Assembly: GCA_018056425.1 (NCBI GenBank)
Contig: JAGPFR010000004.1
Location: 1-64,000, forward strand
Source of the DNA: Lachnospiraceae bacterium
GTDB taxonomy: Bacteria; Bacillota; Clostridia; Lachnospirales; Lachnospiraceae
Direction of reading: 5' to 3'
Length of the DNA: 64,000 nucleotides
The first letter of the stretch is position 1, and each line of letters opens with the position of its first letter. This document shows positions 17,767-26,394 of this stretch, in pieces. Below the pieces are notes generated by a model. The model had not been told where the DNA came from and did not search any database. It worked only from the letters and a program-made list of their open reading frames with translations. Made by a program: the position numbers and the translations under genes.

Positions 17767-20259
17767 TTACAAAGCACCGTTCTCTGTAAGATATGCCTTG
17801 AATACCGGTTCATAGGCTCTGAATCTTTCGATCATGCCGTCATGTATCTGCATGATCATCTCTTCATTCGAAGATCTTCCCGCCTTTTCAAGTTCCGCAC
17901 ACATGGATGATAGTTCCATCGCGCCTATCTGTCTGGACGCATTCTTAAGTCCGTGAACTTCTATGGAGTAATCCGGCCAGTTTCTCGAACGGTAGAGTCT
18001 TTCTATCCTCTCTGCTTTTTCGGGAATGGTACGTGTAAACTCAGCAAGCACCGCCTTGAACAATTTCTCCGTTCCGAGAAGTCTCATTGCTTCATCGGTA
18101 TCAAGATCGGCTAAAGCTCCGGTTTCATCGGTCGTTTTATCCTCGGCCGGCATAGTGCTCTGCCCGCTTTCTTTTTTCGCAGAGCCGCTCTTTACAATAA
18201 GTTCCGGAGGGAGCCACTGCTTGATCTTGCTTACCAGGACTCTGAGTTCAATGGGCTTTGCCACAAAATCGTTCATGCCTTCGGAGAGGAACATCTCCTT
18301 TACTCCGTTTACCGCATTTGCGGTAAGGGCGATGATCGGAACATTGTCATAATCGGGATACATTCTTCTGATTATCCTGGTGGTCTCTACACCATCCATC
18401 TCGGGCATCATATGATCCATCAGTATCAGGTCAAAATGCGTCTCTTCTATCTTGCGTATTGCTTCCTTACCGCTGAGCGCCGCTTCGGTCTTCATCTTAA
18501 GCGGTTCAAGAAGTCCTTCGGATACGGTCAGGTTGACCGAGTTGTCATCAACTATAAGGACTTTCGCATCGGGTGCGGTAAATGTGATCTCATCCGCATG
18601 CTCTTCGGTTACCGTATAGTGAACCTTTTCGTGATTAAGTATCATCGCAAGGTTCATGGCCGAAAGAGGCTTCTTAACAACGAGCAGGTTGGACAGATCC
18701 GATTCGATCCTGTCGAAGAATCCCGCTACGACAACCGCGCATATATCGGGATTTTTGCGGAAGTATTCTTTTTTCTCTTCTGTCAGAAGCTCCTGCTCTA
18801 TGAAAACAAAGAGCTTTCTGTCGGGATTTCTCTTGCGGAATGTATCGCATGCTACCGGAAGGTCCGCATCGAGCGCCAGGTTCATGACAGAAACACCGAG
18901 CTTGGCAGCATCCCAGGTAAAACCGTCGGACAGGTAAATATTCTGGAACAGTCCGATCGCAAGTGCTCCCGAAGGATCTTTTACGCTCATGCTGGGCGAT
19001 TTATCAACCACCTTCTGAGGCAGTTTAAAAGAAAACACCGATCCCCTGCCGTACTCCGATTCGACATGTATGGTTCCGTTCATCAGATTCAGGAGATTCT
19101 TGGTTATCGCAAGTCCGAGTCCCGAACCTTCGACATCCCTGTTTCTCTTGGAATCAAGCTGTGAGAATGATTCAAATATTCTTCCGACATTCTCAGGTTT
19201 GATCCCTATTCCGGTATCTTCTACCGCAACACTGAGCATTATATTTTCACTGTCGATCCAGGTGAAATCGACCACGAAACGAACCTGGCCCGAACGGGTG
19301 AATTTAACCGCATTGTTTGCCAGATTGATAAGTATCTGGCGGATCCTTACATTATCACCGTAGATCAGATGTGGCATATCCACGTTCATGTTGAGGATCA
19401 GTTCGATCTCTTTGTCCATCAGCCTTGTCATGATGATGTTCGCAACATCATTGAACAGGCTCATAGGCTCATATTCCACCGGGCTTATATCCATCTTGCC
19501 CGATTCGATCTTCGAAAAATCAAGTATATCGTTAATGATGGTAAGAAGCGCTCTTCCGGATGATTTGATCTGGTTGATATAGCTTCTTGCATTATCGGGA
19601 ATATCTTCCCTGAGTGCCATCTCCGCCATTCCGATAACGGCGTTCATTGGAGTCCTTATCTCATGGCTCATGTTGGCCAGAAAGTCGGACTTCATCTTGA
19701 CGGCATGTTCCATCTCGACTTTAGCCCTGTCAGAAGTGTATTTTCCGTACGCGATATCGGAGAGAACCCCTGATATGGTGTACAGGAAATCCATTGCTTT
19801 GCTTACTTTGTCCTCGGATATTACGGGAACCTCGCATATAGCCTTCCAGTATTCATCCGGATCTATACCGAGCTGAATCGCATGGGCCTTGACCTTGGCC
19901 TCATCAGGCATGGAAGTAAGTGCCTGGCCGCCGACAAAGCATCCGATCATCTCTCCGTTTATGATTATCGGTGCGGAGAAATCCACAAGTCCCGCATGGC
20001 AGGTGTAATAATTGGGCTTACCCATCGAGTGGGTCATCATTGCACCGGTCTTGTCCGAATACTCGCAAAGCTGGTTTCCGAGCGGGCATTTTCTGTTTAA
20101 GTCCGTACAAAAACGGCAGAAATTGGACCCTTCGGTTACAGCGGTTCCGTCGGCATTTGTGGTAAGTGCCGCAAGTCCCGTCATATCGGAAAAGGAGTCC
20201 TGTATCTTTTGCAGTATTTCTTTGTCAATGTAATCCGTCAGCTTGACTTCCGATGTCAT
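17767..20259 (-). CDS. PocR-domain hybrid sensor histidine kinase with receiver and Hpt
   Basis: An 830-residue soluble phosphorelay protein. Residues 1-165 form a PocR-type sensory domain with a cysteine cluster (CRFC, CPLGNQLC, TCHAG), suggesting a metal, redox or small-ligand sensor. HisKA follows with the phospho-histidine in FLANMSHEIRTP (H about 199), then a HATPase domain (NLANNAVKF, DTGIGI, GSGLGLAI). Residues about 430-545 look like a degenerate receiver without the acidic pocket. A true receiver spans 565-682 with the acceptor Asp in LILMDHMMPEMDG (about 615). An Hpt domain ends the protein with His in IEVHGLKNASRQ (about 769). There is no transmembrane helix. The partner regulator is not encoded nearby, so the target is unknown. 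AGGAG precedes the ATG. Confidence 0.9.
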   Translation of the reverse strand: MTSEVKLTDYIDKEILQKIQDSFSDMTGLAALTTNADGTAVTEGSNFCRFCTDLNRKCPLGNQLCEYSDKTGAMMTHSMGKPNYYTCHAGLVDFSAPIIINGEMIGCFVGGQALTSMPDEAKVKAHAIQLGIDPDEYWKAICEVPVISEDKVSKAMDFLYTISGVLSDIAYGKYTSDRAKVEMEHAVKMKSDFLANMSHEIRTPMNAVIGMAEMALREDIPDNARSYINQIKSSGRALLTIINDILDFSKIESGKMDISPVEYEPMSLFNDVANIIMTRLMDKEIELILNMNVDMPHLIYGDNVRIRQILINLANNAVKFTRSGQVRFVVDFTWIDSENIMLSVAVEDTGIGIKPENVGRIFESFSQLDSKRNRDVEGSGLGLAITKNLLNLMNGTIHVESEYGRGSVFSFKLPQKVVDKSPSMSVKDPSGALAIGLFQNIYLSDGFTWDAAKLGVSVMNLALDADLPVACDTFRKRNPDRKLFVFIEQELLTEEKKEYFRKNPDICAVVVAGFFDRIESDLSNLLVVKKPLSAMNLAMILNHEKVHYTVTEEHADEITFTAPDAKVLIVDDNSVNLTVSEGLLEPLKMKTEAALSGKEAIRKIEETHFDLILMDHMMPEMDGVETTRIIRRMYPDYDNVPIIALTANAVNGVKEMFLSEGMNDFVAKPIELRVLVSKIKQWLPPELIVKSGSAKKESGQSTMPAEDKTTDETGALADLDTDEAMRLLGTEKLFKAVLAEFTRTIPEKAERIERLYRSRNWPDYSIEVHGLKNASRQIGAMELSSMCAELEKAGRSSNEEMIMQIHDGMIERFRAYEPVFKAYLTENGAL

Positions 20260-20374
20260 GAAATCTCCTCAAAAAAGGCCATTCTTACATCAGTTTAAAA
20301 GCATGCGCGCCCGTCAGAGCACAAAGTAACTGCAAATACATATTTTACTACACTAAAGCAACTTTTTAAACCAT

Positions 20375-21385
20375 TTATTTGGAAGAATAAATGACCTGCC
20401 CCGCATTTTCGGCATCATAGTAGGTCATGGCGTACATGAGGCGCTCGCAGATGACCTGTTTGCCTTCTTCGTTCAGAAATCGGCCGTTGATGAGATAATC
20501 CCGGCCGTTTTGGATATTAACGCTGGCATAATAGTTGTCCACGAAGCTGATATCGTAGACTTCGCAGCACATTTTAAGCTGTCCGAGGACATAATCGGAC
20601 AGATCACAGCCAAGAAGGTTCGGATGGTCCTCGCAGGCCTCCCACTCCCCGTTTTCGGAAACATTGAACATGTAAGGTGCGGACAATACTATTATTCTGG
20701 CACCGGGGGAATTTTTTTGGAGAATATCAACGGTTGCGGAAAAAGAACCAAGGAAAGAGCAGAAAGGATCGTCATATTCATCTTCATTAAGGCCGACAGG
20801 GATGCTCCTCAGATAATCCGATCCGTCATAGAAAAAAACGATCACATCAACTGTGGTAATATCAAGATCCGAAAGGACCTCAAGAACAGTTTCGCCATTT
20901 TCGGGAAAAGTATCGCCGAGAGCCTGTCTGGACTGAGCCAGCTCCCTCGAATAATCCATATCATCCGAGCAGGCAATGCATGCCAGATAATAAGGACTGA
21001 AGATGTTCATCGGACTTTTCGATATATCAAAAGCCGGCTCCTGCATTCCAATGCAGGAACCGGTTATCGCACAATTGATCACCTTTGCGCCGGAAGCTTC
21101 TTCCACCATCGCAGATAAACTGCCGTTTTCACCGCAGTTATCCGAAAAGGGATCGTTTCCGAGTACCAGTATGACCTCTTCGTTCTGGCGTATGAGATTG
21201 TATTCCTCGTCGGTCAGCGGCATGATACTGTCATGACACTCAAAATCGGCGATTTCACTCCCGGACCCTGTAATATCATCCAGGTCCACGATCCTGATCC
21301 AGCCCTTAAGTCTGACTATCACAAGCGCCAGTATCGCCACGATTGCCGCCACGAAGCATATATGGATGATCCGCGATCTTTTCAT
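20375..21385 (-). CDS. Membrane-anchored SGNH/GDSL-like protein
   Basis: A 336-residue protein with an N-terminal transmembrane helix (about 6-24) and an outside domain resembling SGNH hydrolases. VILVLGNDPFSDNCGENG stands where GDS and the first oxyanion residues occur, VDVIVFFYDGSDY resembles the block III region, and the C-terminal FVDNYYASVN is where the D..H pair would be expected. The canonical GDS serine and final His are not clear, so hydrolase activity is uncertain. It follows map by four bases and has only a weak ribosome site, consistent with translational coupling. Relatives may modify wall polysaccharides, but that is inference. Confidence 0.6.
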   Translation of the reverse strand: MKRSRIIHICFVAAIVAILALVIVRLKGWIRIVDLDDITGSGSEIADFECHDSIMPLTDEEYNLIRQNEEVILVLGNDPFSDNCGENGSLSAMVEEASGAKVINCAITGSCIGMQEPAFDISKSPMNIFSPYYLACIACSDDMDYSRELAQSRQALGDTFPENGETVLEVLSDLDITTVDVIVFFYDGSDYLRSIPVGLNEDEYDDPFCSFLGSFSATVDILQKNSPGARIIVLSAPYMFNVSENGEWEACEDHPNLLGCDLSDYVLGQLKMCCEVYDISFVDNYYASVNIQNGRDYLINGRFLNEEGKQVICERLMYAMTYYDAENAGQVIYSSK

Positions 21386-21389
21386 AGGG

Positions 21390-22325
21390 TTACCAGCTGA
21401 GAACTTCGTTTCCGTCCTCTGTGATGAGTACCATCAGCTCCCACTGTGCAGAGGGCTGACCGTCTTTGGTGGATACTTCCCAACCGTTATTTTTGTCGGT
21501 CACAATATCTTCTTTTCCCATATTGACCATGGGCTCTATCGTAAAGATCATTCCGGGAACAAGGAGCATTTCGGTACCCTTCCTGGAATGATATCCTACC
21601 CAGGGATCTTCATGGAATTCAAGTCCCACGCCGTGTCCGCCGATCTCTCTTACGACGGTGTAGCCGTTATCATAACAGTAATCATGTACTGCCTGTCCGA
21701 CATCTCCCAGATACCCCCAGGGCTTTGCATATTTAAGGCCTTCATAGCAGGCTTCTTTGGTGATCTGAACAAGACGCTTTTTCTCCTCGGAAACCTCACC
21801 TATGCAGAACATTCTCGATGAATCGGAAAAGAAACCGTTCAGAATGGTCGAACAGTCGACATTAACGATATCGCCGCTCTTTAAGATAACCTTGTCAGAA
21901 GGGAATCCGTGACATACCTGCTCATTGACTGAGGTACATACGGAATAAGGATATCCCTCATAGTTAAGGGGTGCGGGGATCGCACCTGCTTCAATGCTCA
22001 TATCATAGACGATCTTATCGATCTCCGATGTGGGCATTCCCTCGTGGATCTCCTTTTCGATACGGTCAAGGATTGCAACATTGATAACGCAGGATTCCTT
22101 GATCTTCTCGATCTGTTCGGGTGTTTTGAGAATGCTGTGATCGGGTACTATTTTTCCCATCATGGCATACTTCTTGAGCTTATCGTCAAATGCGGCATGG
22201 CACGCTTTATACTTCTTGCCGCTTCCGCACCAGCAGGGATCGTTCCTGCCCATTTTCCTGACTACTTCCTCGGAATGTTTGGCCATTTCGGGGCATAATG
22301 CTTCATAGTGTTCTCTGTTAGTCAT
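21390..22325 (-). CDS. map: Methionine aminopeptidase with SEC-C zinc motif
   Basis: A type I methionine aminopeptidase of 311 residues that removes the initiator methionine from new proteins. An N-terminal SEC-C motif, GRNDPCWCGSGKKYKACH, should bind zinc and is common in clostridial Map proteins. The pita-bread domain follows with the metal ligands visible in VNVDCSTILNGFFSDSSR, GHGVGLEFHEDP and IFTIEPM, plus a late Glu in SAQWELMVLITEDG. The ATG at 22325 has GAAGGAG six bases upstream and is preferred to a GTG five codons earlier. Confidence 0.95.
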   Translation of the reverse strand: MTNREHYEALCPEMAKHSEEVVRKMGRNDPCWCGSGKKYKACHAAFDDKLKKYAMMGKIVPDHSILKTPEQIEKIKESCVINVAILDRIEKEIHEGMPTSEIDKIVYDMSIEAGAIPAPLNYEGYPYSVCTSVNEQVCHGFPSDKVILKSGDIVNVDCSTILNGFFSDSSRMFCIGEVSEEKKRLVQITKEACYEGLKYAKPWGYLGDVGQAVHDYCYDNGYTVVREIGGHGVGLEFHEDPWVGYHSRKGTEMLLVPGMIFTIEPMVNMGKEDIVTDKNNGWEVSTKDGQPSAQWELMVLITEDGNEVLSW

Positions 22326-22510
22326 AACTATCTCCTTCACAAACTAAAACATTATATCATAATTTGAAAGAGAGCGAAGTCTTATCTTCTTAAGGTTCAT
22401 AACCCGGATTATATGATACCGGGATCTATCCTCCGGTATGTCAACAAATGCCACATTCATTATATAGGGGAAAGCTGTTAAAAGTCACGTATTTACGGCT
22501 TTTTCGATTC

Positions 22511-22539
22511 TTGAAAAAAAGTACGGGATTGCATATAGT
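22511..22539 (+). promoter_or_regulatory. Sigma-A promoter for nrdG
   Basis: TTGAAA at 22511-22516 and TATAGT at 22534-22539 with a 17-base spacer, about 37 bases before the nrdG start. The rest of the 250-base gap to map shows no gene. Confidence 0.75.
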
Positions 22540-22575
22540 AGTAATACACAAGTCATTACAAAAGAGGACAATCCG

Positions 22576-23106
22576 ATGTATTACGGTATGATCAAAAAAA
22601 CTGATGTGGCAGACGGTCCGGGAGTAAGAGTATCCCTCTTCGTAAGCGGATGCCGTCACAGATGCGAAGGCTGTTTTAACGCAGAAACCAGGGATTTCAA
22701 ATACGGGGAGGTATATACCGCAGAGATTGAGGAAGAACTTATAAAAGCAATGGAGCCTTCTTACATCTCCGGATTCACCTTTTTAGGCGGAGAACCCATG
22801 GAGCCGGAAAACAGGCCCTTCGTCTTCTCTCTTGCCAAAAAACTCCGTGAGAAATATCCCGAGAAAACAATATGGCTCTACAGCGGATATACTTACGAAA
22901 CCGATATACTGGAATGGGCGAAGTCTGATGAGATCGTAAAGAGCCTCCTTCCTCTTCTGGATGTGATAGTGGACGGAGAATTCCATATCAGAGAAAAAAA
23001 TCTCGGACTTAAATTCCGCGGAAGCGAAAATCAGAGACTCATAGATGTGCAACGATCCCTTGCTGAAGGGAAAACGATCCTGTGCGACGAAAACAATCTT
23101 AGGTGA
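22576..23106 (+). CDS. nrdG: Anaerobic ribonucleotide reductase activating protein (radical SAM)
   Basis: A 176-residue radical SAM enzyme that makes the glycyl radical on the anaerobic ribonucleotide reductase NrdD. The iron-sulfur motif CRHRCEGC (CxxxCxxC) lies near residue 30, preceded by DGPGVRVSLFVSGC. TFLGGEPM is the GGE motif that contacts SAM, and LWLYSGY-type sequence follows. The size matches the family. AGAGGA lies upstream of the ATG. NrdD itself is not in this window, which is unusual because the two are often adjacent. Confidence 0.94.
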   Translation: MYYGMIKKTDVADGPGVRVSLFVSGCRHRCEGCFNAETRDFKYGEVYTAEIEEELIKAMEPSYISGFTFLGGEPMEPENRPFVFSLAKKLREKYPEKTIWLYSGYTYETDILEWAKSDEIVKSLLPLLDVIVDGEFHIREKNLGLKFRGSENQRLIDVQRSLAEGKTILCDENNLR

Positions 23107-23112
23107 TCAAAG

Positions 23113-23144
23113 ACGGCTTGCCTTAAAGGCAGGCCGTTTTTTTT
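23113..23144 (+). terminator. Intrinsic terminator of nrdG
   Basis: Ten-base stem ACGGCTTGCC / GGCAGGCCGT with a five-base loop, one G-T pair, then eight or more T. Confidence 0.9.
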
Positions 23145-23191
23145 ACAAACATTATTTTATTACTCTAAGCTATCGGTAACAGGTAAAGAAT

Positions 23192-23549
23192 ATGATAAAG
23201 ATCGCGATTTGTGATGATTCGGAAATAATGCGTGCTGAGATCAGAAACTGGATTCTTGAATTCTCCGTAAAAAAAAGATCTCGATTATACTCTTAACGAA
23301 TATGACGCCGGAGAAAAAATTATCGGATCCGGTGAAAGATTCGATCTTATCTTTATGGATTACGAATTTGAAAATAAAGGAGACAACGGCCTTGAAACCT
23401 CAAAGAAGATCCGTGAGTACGATAAGAATTCAACCATTGTTTTTATAACAAGCTACCCTTATCCGAACTTATGGCAGGTTATTACCTTACACATATGGAC
23501 AGCGAATGTTTTAAAGGCATCAAAAATCCGGCAGGAAAATCCATATAAA
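23192..23549 (+). pseudogene. Response regulator remnant, frameshifted and truncated
   Basis: The first frame reads MIKIAICDDSEIMRAEI, the start of a LytTR-type receiver with its acidic pair, and stops after 34 codons. Past a run of eight A (about 23269-23276) the next frame continues as a receiver: DLDYTLNEYDAGEKI, FDLIFMDYEF (the acceptor Asp), NGLETSKKIRE, STIVFITSYP. After ITSYP (about 23457) the family sequence is lost and no DNA-binding domain follows. So there is at least one frameshift plus a loss of the C-terminal half. The terminator hairpin lies directly after. It is not functional as read. Confidence in the receiver identity is good; the origin of bases 23458-23549 is unknown. Confidence 0.75.
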
Positions 23550-23590
23550 TTGAAAAACCGGCTTACCGTTATGGCAAGCCCGTTTTTCAA
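23550..23590. terminator. Bidirectional terminator
   Basis: Long near-perfect stem: TTGAAAAAC...GTTTTTCAA outside, CGGCTT / AAGCC inside, with one bulged pair. It serves the minus-strand GH4 gene (stop at 23603) and any plus-strand transcript of the regulator remnant. Confidence 0.88.
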
Positions 23591-23602
23591 TATAATATAT
23601 CG

Positions 23603-24979
23603 TCAAAGAGTCGCGTTCATCATATCGGTAACAAGTTTCCTGATATCATCCTCCGATGCATGAGCACCTTTGGTGACCGGATCGTTCATAAAGCTTTCGA
23701 CCACAAGATTAACATCCCTTGTCTTGGAAGCCTCGAGTATGCGCTCATGATTCTCAATATGTGGCATAACAAGCTCTCTGATGTTCTCAGGCATCTCTCC
23801 CGCATAGATCGGGCGGATCGAATCTCTTCCGAAAAGTGCATTGGTTTCAACAACTGCTTCTTCGGGAAGATTGGGAATCTGACGACTTGTGTTGGGGATA
23901 TTAACATTACTTACGATTCTCGTCAGTCCGCAAAGAGCTTTAATGAGAAGTATTCCTTCCTCACCGGTCGGAAGGAGATTTATCTGCTCTTCACCTCTCA
24001 CCAATCTTCCCGATTTAGCCAACCTGTTTTGGAGATCTTCTTTTCTCCACTTGACACTTGTAAGATCAAATCCCCAGCTTCTTACGGTCTCGGGATCTTT
24101 CAGATACATATCACCGGGCATGAACTCTGCAAGATGTCTGTCTCCTGCAGCAGCTATGAGTCCGTATTTATTAAACAGATCCATCTTTACTCTGTGCTTA
24201 CATGCAAAGCATGAATTAGCCCAGTTAGCATCCCTTTCATCAAGTCCCTCTTCGAAATGATCTTTTATGAATTCTCTGTATATGGGGAAAAGATCTATTC
24301 CCTTATATGAAGCATAATCAAACCATGTGAAATGGTTGATTCCCATTACATTTACTTCGATCTCATGTCTGTCGATCTTCTCCAATCCGAGTTTTTCAGC
24401 CACTATCTGAGCAAGAATCTTCTCGGTTCCGAATACCTCGTGGCAGCATCCGAATGCTTTGATACCGGGGAAAGCATCGTACATAGCTTTGACGCAAAGA
24501 GACATGGGGTTTGTATAATTGATGACCCAGGCATCGGGACAATACCTTTCGATCTCTTTAGCATATTCATAGAAAATGGGAAGTGTTCTGAGCGCCCTGA
24601 TCATTCCACCGGGGCCCGCAGTATCACCGACCGACTGATAAATGCCCAAACGCTCCGGCATATGAACATCAACTTCCATTTCATCAAAAGTCTTGGGAAG
24701 TATCGAGATCACTACAAAGTCCGCTCCGGTAAGTGCTTCCTCAACGGTATTCGATACAACATAATCCCATTTGCCCACTGCTTCTTTTCTGCCTTTGATG
24801 GAATTGCCGATGATCTCATTTGCTTTAGCCGCATCTTTGTCTATATCATAAAGTCTGATGGTTCCGGAAAGCTGTTTTTCAAGCGCAAGATCAGTCATAA
24901 ACGTCCAGGCCCAGCCTCTTGAACCTCCTCCGATATAAGCAATGGTTACATCCTCAACAAAATTATCAGTATATTTCAT
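23603..24979 (-). CDS. Family GH4 glycosidase (NAD- and Mn-dependent)
   Basis: A full-length GH4 enzyme of 458 residues. GH4 enzymes cleave glycosides by an oxidation-elimination route with NAD and a divalent metal. The NAD motif is IAYIGGGSRGW. NYTNPMSLCVKAM and GCCHEVFGTEKI (the metal Cys and the CHE signature) are present, followed by NVMGINHFTWF with the second metal His. NLPEEAVVETNALFGRD marks the C-terminal domain. The CHE-type signature points to unphosphorylated alpha-glycosides rather than 6-phospho sugars. Alpha-glucosidase, alpha-galactosidase and alpha-galacturonidase are all possible; the pectin-sugar context makes the last attractive but unproven. AGAGGATAGAAA precedes ATG. It is the last gene of the damaged sugar operon. 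Confidence 0.9.
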   Translation of the reverse strand: MKYTDNFVEDVTIAYIGGGSRGWAWTFMTDLALEKQLSGTIRLYDIDKDAAKANEIIGNSIKGRKEAVGKWDYVVSNTVEEALTGADFVVISILPKTFDEMEVDVHMPERLGIYQSVGDTAGPGGMIRALRTLPIFYEYAKEIERYCPDAWVINYTNPMSLCVKAMYDAFPGIKAFGCCHEVFGTEKILAQIVAEKLGLEKIDRHEIEVNVMGINHFTWFDYASYKGIDLFPIYREFIKDHFEEGLDERDANWANSCFACKHRVKMDLFNKYGLIAAAGDRHLAEFMPGDMYLKDPETVRSWGFDLTSVKWRKEDLQNRLAKSGRLVRGEEQINLLPTGEEGILLIKALCGLTRIVSNVNIPNTSRQIPNLPEEAVVETNALFGRDSIRPIYAGEMPENIRELVMPHIENHERILEASKTRDVNLVVESFMNDPVTKGAHASEDDIRKLVTDMMNATL

Positions 24980-24996
24980 TTTCTATCCTCTATCTT

Positions 24997-26394
24997 TTAT
25001 ATATCTGTGGCTTTAACCACGTTTCCTCTCAAATCAGTTATGATCTTTACATTCTTTTTGGTACCGAATATTTTGTTCCCGTTAATGAATGCAGTGGTTT
25101 CATCATCCTTGTTACGTATCAGATAAGTATCATCTCCCAAAATCTGTTTGTATTCGTATGAAGTCCCCTGCATGCATCCCCATATCAGATTGTTCTCTTT
25201 TCTGCGTACTCCGTACATTGCAGCCATGTATTCGATCACGGATAAAAGCGCGGGACCGTATCCGTTCCTGCCGCCGGTGTCCTCATTTACGGAAGGTTTA
25301 CCGGTGAAGGGATCATACTGCTGTACAAATAAAAGATCCTTACCTATCGCATCAAAAAGCTTTCTTCCCAGATACGGGATCAAATGATCATATCCGTATT
25401 TTTCCAAAGCATTTATCGCTCTCTGATATGTAAGTGCCTCACATTGTCCGCTCCAATTATTGGTCGGTTCATTCACAAAATTAGGATCGCTTACCGAAAC
25501 GGAAGGAAGAGGCATGTAAGTCCAAAACTCTTTTTCGTTCAGTAAATGATCGTTTACGAATTTGGAAGCCATATCTTTATCTATGCTTCCCCAATACATT
25601 GCCCTTAAAGTGTTGTGGGTTATGATCTTTTGTTTTCTGTGATGTTTATCTCTGTCAAAACAGATATGCGCTTTCGCATCCCACAGGTATTCGCGTATCT
25701 TGGCTCTGACGCCTCCGGCGAGCTTGGCCCATTCATCACCAATTTTTTCTTTTCCTTTCAGGTATGCAATTCTGGACAAAGTATATCTGGAAGAATAGGA
25801 ATAACTCATCACATCAAGTGAAGCCATGGGTACAATGCTTAATCCTTCCGGAGGGAATTCCGCTGACCACGCATCGGGTGCATTTTTATACCTGACCGCA
25901 TTGTCTTCACCCGTATCATATTTGCACCATGATTCAAGACAGCCGTCTCCGTCGGAATCTCTGTTTTCCCAAAGGTATTTATCAAACCCTTCCAGGCATT
26001 CGTAAAGCTCATCAAGATAATCCTCTCCTGCATCCGCTACAAAATACATATCAAGGGCAGGCTCCGGAAAGCAAAAGCCTTGGAATTTGTTAAACTGAGG
26101 TATGACCTCACCTGCTTCAAGTGCAATACTTCCGGGGATTCTTCCGTCTTTTCTCCGGTGTTCCATGAACATGAGCTGGTTATTCAGTGCAACAGTAATA
26201 TTCTTCTTGGCATACATACGCCCGCCCATAGGCTGGGTTTCGAGCCAGATTTTCTCATATCCTCCCCCCTCGACAAGAACATCCCTGTCTCCGAATGAGA
26301 CAATATTATCCTCACACTTTTTCAGTGCTGTGTTAAACAGCTTATCAAGAAGTTCATCTTCAGATTTAAATTTCACATCCGAAAATTCGATCAC
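24997..26394 (-). CDS. Six-hairpin (GH63/MGH1-like) glycosidase
   Basis: A 465-residue protein of the (alpha/alpha)6 glycosidase fold, related to the GH63/trehalase group. Characteristic stretches are RKDGRIPGSI, RDSDGDGCLESWCKYDTGEDN, a long helical middle (TLSRIAYLKGKEK), TNNWSGQCEALTYQRAINALEKYGYD and GRNGYGPALLSVIEYMAAMYG. The short last 45 residues form a beta-rich end (FGTKKNVKIITDLRGN). No signal peptide is seen, so it likely works on imported oligosaccharides. The start is GTG overlapping the GH43 stop (GTGA) with AGAGGA upstream. The gene looks intact. Substrate unknown; the neighbours suggest rhamnogalacturonan fragments. Confidence 0.75.
   Translation of the reverse strand: MIEFSDVKFKSEDELLDKLFNTALKKCEDNIVSFGDRDVLVEGGGYEKIWLETQPMGGRMYAKKNITVALNNQLMFMEHRRKDGRIPGSIALEAGEVIPQFNKFQGFCFPEPALDMYFVADAGEDYLDELYECLEGFDKYLWENRDSDGDGCLESWCKYDTGEDNAVRYKNAPDAWSAEFPPEGLSIVPMASLDVMSYSYSSRYTLSRIAYLKGKEKIGDEWAKLAGGVRAKIREYLWDAKAHICFDRDKHHRKQKIITHNTLRAMYWGSIDKDMASKFVNDHLLNEKEFWTYMPLPSVSVSDPNFVNEPTNNWSGQCEALTYQRAINALEKYGYDHLIPYLGRKLFDAIGKDLLFVQQYDPFTGKPSVNEDTGGRNGYGPALLSVIEYMAAMYGVRRKENNLIWGCMQGTSYEYKQILGDDTYLIRNKDDETTAFINGNKIFGTKKNVKIITDLRGNVVKATDI

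Noticed and set aside
23269..23276. Programmed frameshift at the A8 run of the response regulator
   Set aside because: The protein also lacks its DNA-binding half downstream, so slippage would not rescue a working regulator. Decay is the simpler reading.
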